Positions 9,907 through 19,136 of a DNA stretch of 39,991 bases are shown here, piece by piece; within the stretch, counting starts at the first letter, position 1, and each line of letters begins with the position of its first letter. This DNA is from Hymenopellis radicata (lineage: Eukaryota > Basidiomycota > Agaricomycetes > Agaricales > Physalacriaceae): contig JADNRX010000467.1 in NCBI GenBank assembly GCA_015501595.1, positions 1 to 39,991 of the forward strand, read 5' to 3'. The translations under genes were made by a program, and so were the position numbers. The notes below the pieces were generated by a model. The model saw only the letters and a program-made list of their open reading frames with translations, did not search any database and had not been told where the DNA came from.

Positions 9907-11256
9907 ATGTCTAAGCCTTGGCTGGAGTGCGACTCGGTACGAGCTGTCCGCGACCGGGTTGATCAGGATCCTTTCCAATGGCCCCGTCGTGCTTCCATAC
10001 AGGAATATCGCGCGATGCTCCGTAAAGGTAACACTCGACCCTCTCCGGGACCAGATGGGTGGGAGAAGTGGTGTGTAAAGGCGCTAAATGACCGAACTTT
10101 AGCGCTTGTTATCACCCTTCATGACTACGTCGTTGAGACCGCGCGTTTTCCTGGTGACATCAAGGATGTATGGGCAACAGCGTTGTACAAACGGGGCCTT
10201 CGTACAGACCTGTCTAATTACCGTGGGCTGCAGATCTCGAACTTCTTGGCTAACTCACCAATGACCTGGCTAAATCATTGTCTGACTCCTTATGTCGCTC
10301 GGCTTGGTATAATTCCCGAAACTCAAGTTGCTACTCAACAAGGTGTACAGGCTAGAGACCTCGTTAGCTTTCTTTCAGGCATAAAGACGTGGGCTCAGCG
10401 TCATAAAGCGGAAGTCTGGTGTCTCAAACGCGACCAGATGAAGGGTTTTGACTATCTTGCACCCCAGGGATTTCACGACGCCGTCGCCGCCTATGGTCTG
10501 CCCGCCTCGATTATCGAACTAGATCGCGCTGCGCAAGATAACGTCAAATGCTCAATACGTACGGCACATGGCATGACTGAACCTATCTTTATATCTGGGG
10601 TCACGAAACAGAGCGGTCCGCTATCTCCTCTCAAGTCGACACTGACGACCAGCCTCGGACACCGCTGGCTTTCTGATCTTGCTGCTGATAGTGAGAGTAG
10701 CCTTGTTCTTCGGTCGTCAAACATGGAGCGCGGTGATCCACACCTTCCTAACGATAGGACTGAGCTGAGGATTGCAATGGCTGAAGCGATGGACGACTCC
10801 TACCTCTTTGCGCGTGATGAAGCTGGGCTTATGTACTTTACCCTTTCCATGGAACGATTTCAATTCGCGTACGGATGGCTCACCCAGTGGAAAAAGACCG
10901 AGGCATACGCGCTGGGATTGCAACGCGAGGTACCCGACACGATCTATATGCCGTCAATCACGAACCGACCTGGTACGAACCCGATGACAATTACTCTTCA
11001 CTCAGTCCCAGTGGTACGAGACAGGCTGGAATTCCTGCGCGCCAAAGTCGACGATCCCACTGCACGATATGACGAATTGAAATGCTTTATTGACGAGTTT
11101 ACGATGCCGAAGTTCACACTGCGTACACCGATTACACTGGTCCGGAGGATACTGGTTCAGAATGTTCTATCGCGTGCTCGTGCTCTTCTTGCTCTACAGC
11201 CGATCCTTCAGGCCGACGCGGAACGCCTTGACTCCTTGACTCCTTGGTTACTCTGA
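9907..11256 (+). CDS. LINE reverse transcriptase domain (degenerate)
   Basis: This is the longest open frame of the LINE, 449 codons; similarity in the same frame extends upstream to about 9671, so the ATG at 9907 is simply the first in frame. RT motifs are visible: a P-S-P-G-PDGW fingers segment near residue 46, a motif A-like WCLKRDQMKGFDYL, motif B QSGPLSPLKSTL, and motif C AMDDSYLFA with the Asp-Asp pair at residues 296-297 (codons 10792-10797). An intact RT would copy element RNA at a nicked target by target-primed reverse transcription. The frame ends at 11254 from a single-base slip; alternative frames continue the protein as KTHQAIGFP and then SLARDLNHHIDAYRKMARI. Confidence 0.85.
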   Translation: MSKPWLECDSVRAVRDRVDQDPFQWPRRASIQEYRAMLRKGNTRPSPGPDGWEKWCVKALNDRTLALVITLHDYVVETARFPGDIKDVWATALYKRGLRTDLSNYRGLQISNFLANSPMTWLNHCLTPYVARLGIIPETQVATQQGVQARDLVSFLSGIKTWAQRHKAEVWCLKRDQMKGFDYLAPQGFHDAVAAYGLPASIIELDRAAQDNVKCSIRTAHGMTEPIFISGVTKQSGPLSPLKSTLTTSLGHRWLSDLAADSESSLVLRSSNMERGDPHLPNDRTELRIAMAEAMDDSYLFARDEAGLMYFTLSMERFQFAYGWLTQWKKTEAYALGLQREVPDTIYMPSITNRPGTNPMTITLHSVPVVRDRLEFLRAKVDDPTARYDELKCFIDEFTMPKFTLRTPITLVRRILVQNVLSRARALLALQPILQADAERLDSLTPWLL

Positions 11257-12050
11257 AGACACATCAAGCTATTGGGTTTCCCGTACCGCCCATCATCGAA
11301 GCTACTTACCTTACCGGTCACTTCTCATGGGTTCGGGTTTCCTTCAATCGCTAATACGAACGCGTCGCTAGCGGTGGAGAGTTAGCTCGAGACCTAAATC
11401 ATCACATAGACGCGTACCGCAAGATGGCTCGTATCACTCTCGCTGACTGGCAGTGCTCGATCAACGGCTGTGTTAACCCTCTTGACGGCGCTGGCCTTGA
11501 GCGCAGGTTCTCGCGGTATCGTGGGCGTCTCCCGTCAGCTTGGATCACGGCCCAGCAGGCGATGAGAGATCCTGGAGTGATGTTGAGTTTACGGTCGACG
11601 GACCAGAGCCATGTTCTGCGGGGGGATATGAGTTTGACCCATGTATCGGCAGTATGTCGTGTACATGGGAAGGACGTGCCACACGGGCGCACCTGGGTTT
11701 CTCTGCGGAAAAGAGGGGTGAGTCTACTCTGCCATGTTGGTGGATGGAATGCTCGCACCTTTTCTACCTGCACAGATCCTCCGTTCCCGACTCATTGTGT
11801 GTCTGATCTTGGCGCGTCCGTAGCCTGGGAGAAGATGGTCGACACGTTCGAAGATATCCCGTTATCATGGTTCCATACCGGGTCCGAGGAGCTGGTGAGG
11901 ACTCGAGTTGAACGGCGCGTAACCGCGGAGAGCTGGATCCATTGGCTGTCGTCGGTTTCGCAGCTGTCGTCGTCGAGGGTTAAGTCTGAACAGAGTGATG
12001 TCACGATGGGCATCCGATGGGTCAGCAAGTCCGGCGTCTGCGGGACTTCT
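11257..12050 (+). pseudogene. LINE linker region between RT and RNase H (frameshifted)
   Basis: Three short frames together give the linker of this LINE type. The main one (11424-12050) begins MARITLADWQ and carries INGCVNPLDG, LPSAWITAQQAMRDP and WHTGSEE-like segments (FHTGSEELVRTRVERRVTAE). It is preceded by two one-base slips near 11281 and 11372. It is not translatable as one protein; the order of segments shows that decay was by small indels rather than rearrangement. Confidence 0.65.
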
Positions 12051-12873
12051 TGATCCGAAGACACTGATTGCAGTGATTACTGGTCCTAGAACTCTTGTCA
12101 TGCGTGTCGCTGGTGTGGCGAAGTCGATCTTGCACGCGGAGGTCTTCGGCCAGATTATGGACTCCCTGATTGCTTCTGACCTTGAACCCAACACTCATCA
12201 GCGACTACTCACCAATCACTTGAACTCTGTGCGGCTCGTCAACGATTCTCAGATGGTTATTGATATGCAACCTCGTCTCCGCAACCTACCTGCACGATCT
12301 TACTACTGATGGCTTCTCTCCATTCTGCAACGAAACAAACATATCTCTCTGGAATACACCAAAGTGCATACTAATGGAGACTCAACCGAGTCGCGTCTCA
12401 ATCACGAGGCGGACCACTACGCGTCTGGCTCTCAGGCTGTCTCTACTCGACTCCCTATTGCTCCCGAGCCTACCTTTTTCATGAATGACTTTACTTTCTT
12501 CTCTGATGCTCACGGCTGGATCGAATCGGACATCAAGACTTACTTACTCTCCGCTTTTGCTCGTCTGACGTCTCGCGAATTCGGATTCGAACGGAAGTAT
12601 CGGATGGCCACTTGGCTATACGATAAGCGTCCTCCTCCATCATATCCCTATACTCACGCAGTTTCAGCATATTCGGCAGCAGTCCAGCTGTATGCAAGGT
12701 CGGGGCAGCTGCCAAACGCGGAAATTATGCACACTCGGAATTATCTCGCGTCGAGCTTGTGTCGCTTTGGGTGCATCGCGACCGAGGACATGCACCACAC
12801 TTTTGTGCACTGCCCTCGTTTCTCCGCATGCCGCGCGGAGGCGCTCAAGGATATCGAGCGCGTGACCGAGAAC
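11995..12873 (+). pseudogene. LINE RNase H and CCHC zinc motif, interrupted by a stop
   Basis: The RNase H-like portion shows WASDGS with the first Asp, LHAEVFGQIM with the catalytic Glu, and later RLNHEADHYA near the C-terminal active-site Asp. Where a TDHLNS-type Asp would be expected the sequence has TNHLNS (AAT at 12214), a possible G-to-A loss of a catalytic residue. A TGA at 12307 interrupts an SYY-x-W segment. After it the frame continues to a CCHC motif, C-R-F-G-C..H-H-T-F-V-H-C, at about 12760-12810. The frame is then cut at 12873 by the hAT insertion. Confidence 0.75.
12866..12873 (+). repeat. Left target-site duplication of hAT-1
   Basis: CCGAGAAC here is repeated exactly at 13552-13559, on the other side of the 678-bp insertion. 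Eight bases is the signature length of the hAT superfamily. Confidence 0.95.
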
Positions 12874-13551
12874 TAGGGATGTGCGCCGTACCGTATGTAC
12901 GGTCCATACGGTACGGCATACGGGTTACGGTACCCGTACCGTGAGGCATCCTGGAATACGGTCAACGGTTCGGTCTTACGGCCGTGATACGGCCACTCAC
13001 CTAGTGGGCTCGGATGGTCATGTAAATACTGGTGTCAGTGACTCAGTGTAGATGTAGACGCCGCATATAGTGCACCAGAAGTAAATACGACTGTTTGCGG
13101 GACAGAATGTCTTGTCATCGTCGCTGGAAGACCTCGCCGACGACGTTTATGTCCCAATCGGGACACTGCCACGTGGACCGGCTTGTCAATGAACGACGAC
13201 GTTCCCTCTTCGTTTGGGCGGCAGGACACTGCGATATCACCTGGATAACATTACAAGACCTACTCTAACCTTTGTAGTGTGGTCTCCTAGCCATTGAACT
13301 GCCTCTATGATGGCCTTTCTAGTCCTAAAAGCACAAATGTTCTTCTTTTGGGCCAAAAAGATGAGTCTCTAGCTTCCTCACGTATCAAGAACCACTCTGA
13401 ACACGCCGATAATCAATTTCTCTCGAGATCTCTAAATGAACGTCACACTACGGCCGTGTCCCGGCCGTTACAGACCGTGTTTTACGGCCGTAAACCATAT
13501 ACGGATGAGCAACTTACGGCCGTATCCGTAACGGTACGGCGCACATCCCTA
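12874..13551. mobile_element. hAT-1: non-autonomous hAT element (678 bp) inside the LINE
   Basis: The ends are a perfect 21-bp terminal inverted repeat beginning TAGGGATGTGCGCCGTACCG, flanked by an exact 8-bp duplication (CCGAGAAC). Subterminal regions are packed with ACGGCCGT and CCGTAC words in both orientations, and the left end can fold into a 12-bp-stem hairpin (12886-12897 with 12905-12916). Such subterminal repeats are typical transposase-binding sites of hAT elements. No transposase frame is present, so movement would need a partner. The insertion adds 686 bases including the duplication and splits the LINE frame after a V-T-E-N segment. Confidence 0.95.
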
Positions 13552-13559
13552 CCGAGAAC
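13552..13559 (+). repeat. Right target-site duplication of hAT-1
   Basis: Exact copy of 12866-12873 (CCGAGAAC). Confidence 0.95.
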
Positions 13560-13883
13560 GCAATCAAGACTGGAGACAAGGATTCCAAAGTTTCTGACTT
13601 CCCGTTGCTCAAGCACGCGGCTGAGTCCCTTCTTCTTGACAATCCTGTCATCTGGCCTCTGGCGCTGACCCAGTTTTATTTAGGCCATGTTCCTCCCCTT
13701 GATGGGCTGATATCTCGCGACGCTTTTTCCAGTGGCGTTCTACGGGACAGGGTCCTCCGGAATATTTCTTCATCTTGGCATGTTATCTTTGTTCGACTTG
13801 CCGGACGCATCTGGGGCGATTACACGCGACGGGTCGCCACATCCAAGGGCATATCCGCGCGTCGTTTCCGGGCAGGCAACTGA
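13552..13883 (+). pseudogene. LINE C-terminal tail, downstream of the hAT-1 insertion
   Basis: Continuing the LINE frame past the duplication gives AIKTGDKDSKVSDFPLLKHA and later WPLALTQFYLGHVPPLDG, the conserved C-terminal tail of this LINE type, ending at a TGA at 13881. The phase matches the upstream frame when one target duplication and the element are removed, which confirms that the insertion is a simple one. Confidence 0.8.
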
Positions 13884-14186
13884 TTTGATTTTATACTTAC
13901 CTTTCTCACCGATAACCCGGTAGCTTTCCTTGACGTGGGTTTTGTCCTCACAGAGGTTTTCCCCGCAAGGTTTTGAGGCACCCGTGGTCTGCATCGCCAT
14001 TTACTCATCTTTTTTTTTTTCACTATACACGGTCCGTCGGGGTACTAGTACCTTAGCTATTTATTTAGCGTAGGCGGAATCAATATTGTAACATTGTAAC
14101 ACTTTCCAGGTTATGTCGTAGGCGGCTTAAGATCGGAGAAGCCAAGCATCAATCGGCCGATCGGCACAGACAATTCCAATTCCAAA
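13884..14186. other. Non-coding sequence between LINE and hAT-2
   Basis: Probably includes the LINE 3' untranslated region. A T-run lies at about 14009-14020. No gene seen. Confidence 0.4.
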
Positions 14187-14194
14187 TCCGGCAT
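14187..14194 (+). repeat. Left target-site duplication of hAT-2
   Basis: TCCGGCAT here matches CCCGGCAT at 15293-15300 in 7 of 8 positions; the one difference is a T/C transition. Confidence 0.85.
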
Positions 14195-15292
14195 TAGAGA
14201 CCTCAACGAGTTTCCGGATCACAAGGAAACTCGAGTACTTGATCCGGTCGGGGGTCTCGGTGATCCGACTCGTTTGATCCGCGGATCGATAACGAGTCGG
14301 ATCACACACGGATCGCGAGTACGGCCTTGGAGGCACGAGTACTTGCCGCGAGTACTCGGTCTGACTCGCAATTATGTAGATATATATTTTAAGCTAAATT
14401 TACAAATTTTTTGTAAGTTAAACGGGCCCTTGTGTGGCCCAAATGAGCCGTTCGCGTGAATTTCTCGCAAATTCTCACGATCCGGCAAATGCCGACAGGC
14501 CGCGTAAGCGTGCGATCGGGTCATTTCACTTGCTTCGTACCATCACTACCACCACCCAGAGTGCGACGATTGTCGCCTCTGCCGCTCTGACGATTGTCAG
14601 GCGGCCTTTGGGGTGTGTGTTTTGACCTTGGCTGCATGCCAGGTGCTGGATCTTTGGCTTGGCACCGTGCCGAGCCTGCTGCTGCTGTCTCTGCGACAGC
14701 AGCAGAGGACGACAACGACGACTGGACCGCGGACGACGGAGGACGATATTGCGATGACGCTGGACGTCGCCGATGCATGAGGATACCAACAACGTGTTCA
14801 CGAGGACGCGTCGACGACCATACCAACAACAAGATGACGCGGCGATGGTGGCGGCGGCGGGATGGCGAGCCAAGGCGAGAACAGTTTTAGGTGAGTTTTT
14901 CTTCCTTTTTCTTTATTCACTGCCATCCCACCACCACCACCATCACCACCATCTCACTGTCACTCCCTCCATCACCACCATCACCACCTCCACCCTCAGT
15001 CCCTGCTTCATGCACGGCTGAGTGTCCCCGTGCAATTGCCCGGGGATGCTCGTCGGGCATGAATGGACTTTGGGTTAGGTGAATGCACGCGATGTGACGT
15101 GCGAGTATTTTTGACTCGTTGGCGATCCGGATCGCCAACGAGTACTCGCCAGAATCGCGAGTACTCGACTCGTTTGACTCGCGAGTAAACACGAGTCGAG
15201 TAAAAGGCGGATCACGGGTACGCGCTTTGGAGCGCGAGTACCCGCTTGACGGATCGCGAGTCATACCCGAGTATGACTCGTTGAGGTCTCTA
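14195..15292. mobile_element. hAT-2: non-autonomous hAT-type element (1,098 bp)
   Basis: A perfect 17-bp terminal inverted repeat, TAGAGACCTCAACGAGT, ends the element, flanked by an 8-bp duplication with one mismatch. The subterminal zones (about 14215-14370 and 15100-15285) are built from CGAGTACTCG, GACTCG and GGATCGC words in both orientations, unlike the ACGGCCGT words of hAT-1, so it is a different family needing a different transposase. The interior holds CAC/CAT triplet repeats (about 14925-15000) and no credible transposase frame. It sits about 100 bp from a tRNA gene. Confidence 0.9.
15114..15143. repeat. 30-bp perfect palindrome inside hAT-2
   Basis: ACTCGTTGGCGATCC at 15114-15128 is followed immediately, without spacer, by its exact reverse complement. 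It lies in the right subterminal zone and shares the ACTCGT core with the terminal repeat, so it may be a transposase-binding or end-pairing structure. Confidence 0.9.
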
Positions 15293-15395
15293 CCCGGCAT
15301 CAACAGCGCTCTGGAAGATTTTCCTTCCTTTGAATTGGACCCGGACGTGGCAGCACACAGTGCACTGTGCCCAAAAAAAAGTCAAGGAAGTAAAT

Positions 15396-15466
15396 GCATT
15401 AGCGGGGAATCGAACCCCGAACGCGGCCATGGGAAGACCGCATGTTAACCATTACACCACTAATGC
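15396..15466 (-). tRNA. tRNA-Gly (anticodon CCC)
   Basis: On the minus strand a 71-nt cloverleaf folds without mismatch: acceptor GCATTAG with CTAATGC, D-stem GTGT/ACAT, anticodon stem CGGTC/GGCCG around loop TTCCCAT (anticodon CCC at positions 34-36), a 4-base variable loop, and T-arm CGGGG-TTCGATT-CCCCG. A- and B-box promoters are internal, and a T-run (an A-run on the plus strand) lies about 15 bp downstream as a possible polymerase III terminator. A decayed duplicate lies at 26513-26584. Confidence 0.95.
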
Positions 15467-15527
15467 TTGCAAGGTCTTTACTTTCTTTCATGGTTCACCT
15501 GTGCCACCACAACGAACAAGAGCTGCT

Positions 15528-15755
15528 ATAACCGAAATGCAAGATATACCGGTACGATTAGGAGTAAAGCAACCCCTGCACCTCCGAGGACTAATTCCTT
15601 CGGTCCAGCCGAAAGAGAAAACCAAACGCACTGAACTCTTTGAACAGTTGATCTGCACCAGGTGTGATGAGTTCGATTGTATCGTTATCTATGGAGGAGG
15701 GCGTCAGGGTTGTAAAGTTGAAGGTAGATTTTAGGAAGGACGGACCTTCTGACAT
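15528..15755 (-). pseudogene. Broken duplicate of the small membrane-protein gene
   Basis: Exon 1 (ATG at 15755, MSEGPSFLKSTFNFTT) is intact and matches the right-arm gene. A deletion with its junction at about 15609/15610 then removes what corresponds to 26290-26367, namely the 3' part of the intron with its acceptor and the first 47 bases of exon 2. A second loss of about 11 bases removes the stop codon region. Unspliced, the frame ends shortly after LFRLDRRN. The membrane segment (GGAGVALLLIV-like) can be read only out of frame. The functional version is the one at 26144-26454. Confidence 0.8.
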
Positions 15756-15969
15756 CGTAGTACCAGCCTCAGTAGGAGACGAGAAGGTTTTAGTGGGTTG
15801 AACGGTGGTGGTGGTTCGTCGCTAACGTCTGTGCTGAGCGGTGCTGCCGACACTGGTCTGCGGTAGCACAGGGTAACATAAGTCGTGTTCGAGTCCGAGG
15901 ATGCGGTGTGATTTGCGGACAGTGAGTTTGGCATCGCCACGCCGCATGGTATTCCTAAAGTTACAGGCG

Positions 15970-16390
15970 CTATGAATAGTTTCTCTGGATCGCTTCTCGC
16001 AGAAGCGCGTTGATTTCCTCTCTGACATCCTTCGGGAGCAGCCCTAAGGAAGTATTTGCATCAGATACGTCAAGTAGGACAGCAAACAAGCGAGTATACA
16101 CTTACTGTGAGCGTCTGTGGACATGCGGTCACAGAGATCCTGTGTCGCAGGCATGTCGGACTGATAGGAGTCTGTATGCGCGGCTGGTGGAACAAATTCT
16201 CTTCCATTTTGCTGTATCTGTCTGGACCAGCCACTCTCGTCGAGCAGACTATTTAGCTTCGCTTTTAGTCTAGAGACAATTAATTCCGCTTCAACAGTTG
16301 GGAAATGTAAGAAGGCGCGTACCTGTCCCATTCACCGGTTCTCACAAGGCAGTGAACAATTCGTTGGAAGAGAACCTCGTTGTCGTCCAT
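15970..16390 (-). CDS. SUS1: SUS1/ENY2: SAGA DUB-module and TREX-2 mRNA-export subunit
   Basis: Three exons, 16323-16390, 16106-16269 and 15970-16043, joined across GT...AG introns of 53 and 62 nt, give 101 residues with consistent phases, the same length as human ENY2. The protein reads MDDNEVLFQRIVHCLVRTGE, then WDRLKAKLNSLLDESGW (the family's GE-x-x-R-L-K..L-x-x-x-L-x-E-x-GW core), and ends with PKDVREEINALLREAIQ (the P-x-x-V-K/R-x-E-L..I-x-x-F-L C-terminal helix). Family knowledge: the small helical protein bridges the histone H2B deubiquitinating module of SAGA and the TREX-2 complex at nuclear pores. The middle (HTDSYQSDMPATQDLCDRMS) is divergent. This is the intact copy; the duplicate at 25506 is dead. 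Confidence 0.88.
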
Positions 16391-16612
16391 TGTTGTTGAT
16401 GAACGTTAAACGCAGAGCCAGTCAACTTTGCTTTCGGCATTGTGATCGGCGTCCACGTGGGGGACTGATCACCGATCGGCAACTTGTTTCTCTCTCTTTC
16501 TCTTCAAGCCATCATCTCTTTCAACTACCTGTCTGACGACTAGTACAGTTAGCAAAATGCTTATTACACGGTTTGTTCTACATGATATTACGCGTCTTTC
16601 TGCACTAATACG

Positions 16613-17118
16613 TCTTTAAGCAGACCTTCACTCATCTTCGTACCCGGTCGGGGCACCTTTCTTTGGATACAACACTGCCTTGGGATCCCACGTGCGCCCA
16701 TCTCACGCGTCTCCTAGACTCGAGCCAGTCCGAATCGACGAACTGATGACAGTCGATCAAGGAAGGACGGAGCGGTTTGCCACCAACGTTTGTGCGGTAC
16801 AGCAGGGCGAGAGCGATCAATCATTACTGGGCAGCTATCGTGTCCGTGCAATTTGGAAGGAAGGATAGACGTTTTCCGGTCCTCCCGAACAGCGTAGACG
16901 GCATACTCCATCACGTGTCGAACAGTTCAATTCGATTCCTGTATGAGCTCGCTGAAAACAAGATGGTTTCTTCTTTCATAATGGTCAGATGAAGCTAGGT
17001 CTTCGTCTTTGCAAATTGGCGAAATGTGCGATTCTGGAATTTCAAATCTCGGTCGGACGTCTACCCGGCGACTGCGGGTTTTCTTCCACCATCATCCGCA
17101 GAGCTCCCCGATGCTGGA
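16613..17118. other. Intergenic; probable promoter of the membrane-protein gene
   Basis: No gene seen. Short frames on both strands carry no recognisable motifs. It lies between the divergent SUS1 (minus) and the multi-pass membrane protein (plus), so both promoters should be here or just outside. Confidence 0.4.
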
Positions 17119-18438
17119 ATGTCCACGCGCGATTCCCCAGGCGATTTAGCCGATACTGTTCTTGTAGACTTCCTCGGCGCGTATCTAAACGGCGTCATCT
17201 TGGAGGCTTTGACACATGGTGCGCTTTTCATCCACGTCACCTTCTCCTTGTCATTGATCAGTGGAAGGAATATACACCTCTGTGGTGCTCATAACGCTCT
17301 GGAGGATATGTGCGTGAATTCTCTCTCTCTATGCGCCTAGCTTCATCATCCAGCAACCAGTTATACATCCCGAGATCCCCCTTACGCGCTCGCAGGGATT
17401 GGCCATGGGGCTTCCTGTTGTCTTTATGTTCGCTTTGACGACGTTAAATCTCGCGGTACGATGGTCGTGGACAAGCTCTCCGATAATGCTTCTGCGGCGC
17501 TCCGGCGGGACGGGATATTACGCGTTCGGCTTTCGCGATAACACGGTGCTATGGGCGATTTCGGGCGCAGCAACTGGGTTCAATGTATTGATAGCGGATT
17601 GTATTCTGGTGTGGTCTTCACACGTCGTTTCTATTCTCTAGTCTAATTCTCGGCCCAGATCTGGAGGTGCTGGATCATATGGGGTCAGAAGTGGACATGG
17701 ATCGCTTTGCCATCGGCTTTGACTATCTGCGGCACTGGTATGTAGGATACCTATTCCTGAATGTTTCGGCTTATCCTTTTTATAGTCTTCGACGGGTTTT
17801 TCGTGTACCATAATGCCACGGACAAATACTCAACAGACCAAAAGATCTGGGGTACGGGCGTCAACTGGGGAATCTTGTACTACTCGACATCGCTGGCCAC
17901 AACGGCGTATTGCACCCTATTCATCATATATCGGATCCTCCGTCATCGAGGTGGCCGCTTCGGCTCGTCTTACAACGGTGTCATCGAGATACTAGTGGAA
18001 TCCGCTGCGTTGTACATTGTTGCACTTATCATCTTCCTTCCTTTTCTCGCCCAAGATGAACCCAGCAGCTTCTACCCCAAGGCCTTATTGGACACGGTGA
18101 CTGTGCGCATTGTCCTCTTGTTCAATTGGCTACCCTTTACTGATGATGTACAGTCTTTTGCACCTACGCTCATCGTCGCCCGCGTTGTCTCGGGACACGC
18201 TCGTTCAGACAAATCATGGAGCGCCGATGATGGGATCACGACGATGCAGTTCGCCGCTCGACCTCGGTTCTCTATGCGACTTGACAGCATTCCGTCGAGC
18301 ACTGAGGCCACGTTGGAGACTCCACACCAGCAAGATGAAGACATCGGGATAACGGAGAGACACGACTTGTCTGCGGTATGCAAGAGTTGTGGGGCCGCCC
18401 TTGTCCGCAGACATCCGCTACAGTACAACGACACATAG
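17119..18438 (+). CDS. Multi-pass membrane protein of an Agaricomycete-expanded family
   Basis: A multi-exon gene with hydrophobic segments spread along its length. The likely start gives MSTRDSPGDLADTVLVDFLG, as in related proteins that begin just before the first membrane helix. Later exons give GIYTSVVLITLWR, LPVVFMFALTTLNLAVRW and NTVLWAISGAATGFNVLIAD. With an intron GTGTGG...GCCCAG at about 17610-17656 the text then reads CIL-IWRCWIIWGQKWTW, a hallmark of the family. The last exons give WGILYYSTSLATTAYCTLFI and, across a phase-0 intron near 18105-18161, FAPTLIVARVVSG, followed by a soluble tail. Members resemble seven-helix receptors but their function is unknown. The junction between the second and third exons (about 17310-17400) is unresolved. 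Confidence 0.65.
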
Positions 18439-19136
18439 ACCTGTCAAGTCCGACCTCGAGCTTCCCTCTTACGATAACAGGCCGGTGATAGCAGTGCCGC
18501 TTTCAAAAAGCTAAGGATGTGCCTAGACTCGCCAGTCGGCCCGTGGCCTGTTTTACGAGGCAGAGGTGACTGCCGAAGTAACCTTGGTTGACTTCAAGGT
18601 TCCGGAGATGTTGTACGCTACTGGACAGCCGGATTCACATTCGATACATGTCAGTTATAAACTAACTACTTTGAAGAATCTTTACGTGACACACTTAAAC
18701 ATTGACCACCATCGTCGAGTTTTCTTTTCGCTGATATTCAGTGGAAGAATTCAAAAACTAGGCCACGCGTGATTCTTTGCCAAGACTTCTCAACATCCGT
18801 GTCCAGGTCGGGATTCTGTGGCGCATCGTTGACTTATCGGTTTCTTTACTACCTAGAAGCCATCTCAAGGTACATCCACCCAGCTGATATAGCCACTAGA
18901 AAGTCCTCACTGCCCATTTATATAGATCGCTCGTTGCGAGGTAGAATTGAATGGCTGGCAAAAAAAGCTCAAGCTATCAATATCCACCACACGTGGGAAC
19001 ATGCCTACCCCGTTGATATGAGTCATGGAGGTCATCAACCTTTTAGTAGTACCGGAGTACACCGGTACCCGTCATGCGCTGGCTTTTTACCACTGACCAT
19101 CATCTCGATTCTCGACTCGCCATCGATAACGCGACG
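18439..19136. other. Intergenic, no recognised gene
   Basis: An open frame at 18769-19200 is present, but its translation shows no domain, it overlaps the metacaspase start, and no conserved motif was seen. The stretch probably holds the 3' end of the membrane-protein transcript and the metacaspase promoter. Confidence 0.4.

Larger units (their letters stand above)
9668..13883 (+). mobile_element. LINE-type (non-LTR) retrotransposon, 5'-truncated and degenerate
   Basis: The element reads on the plus strand as reverse transcriptase, linker, RNase H, CCHC zinc motif and C-terminal tail. Coding similarity starts abruptly at about 9671, with no endonuclease domain upstream, as expected of 5'-truncated LINE copies. 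It is dead: single-base frameshifts occur near 11255, 11281, 11372 and 11995, there is a CGA-to-TGA-type stop at 12307, and a 678-bp hAT element is inserted at 12874. Removing that insertion and one 8-bp duplication restores the frame. The 3' boundary is uncertain because no poly(A) tail or target duplication was found. Confidence 0.85.
15396..16612 (-). repeat. Left arm of a large inverted segmental duplication
   Basis: Read on the minus strand this segment aligns with plus-strand 25283-26590. Both hold, in order, a shared upstream stretch, a SUS1/ENY2 gene, a small membrane-protein gene and a tRNA-Gly. The arms differ by many substitutions, mostly transitions, and several indels, the largest being 78 bp present only in the right arm. 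About 8.7 kb of other genes separates them. Confidence 0.9.

Noticed and set aside
9668..13883. All frameshifts being sequencing errors
   Set aside because: SUS1, the kinase, the metacaspase and antisense genes A and B in the same window read without a slip, so errors are unlikely to be concentrated in the transposons; single cases at homopolymers remain open.
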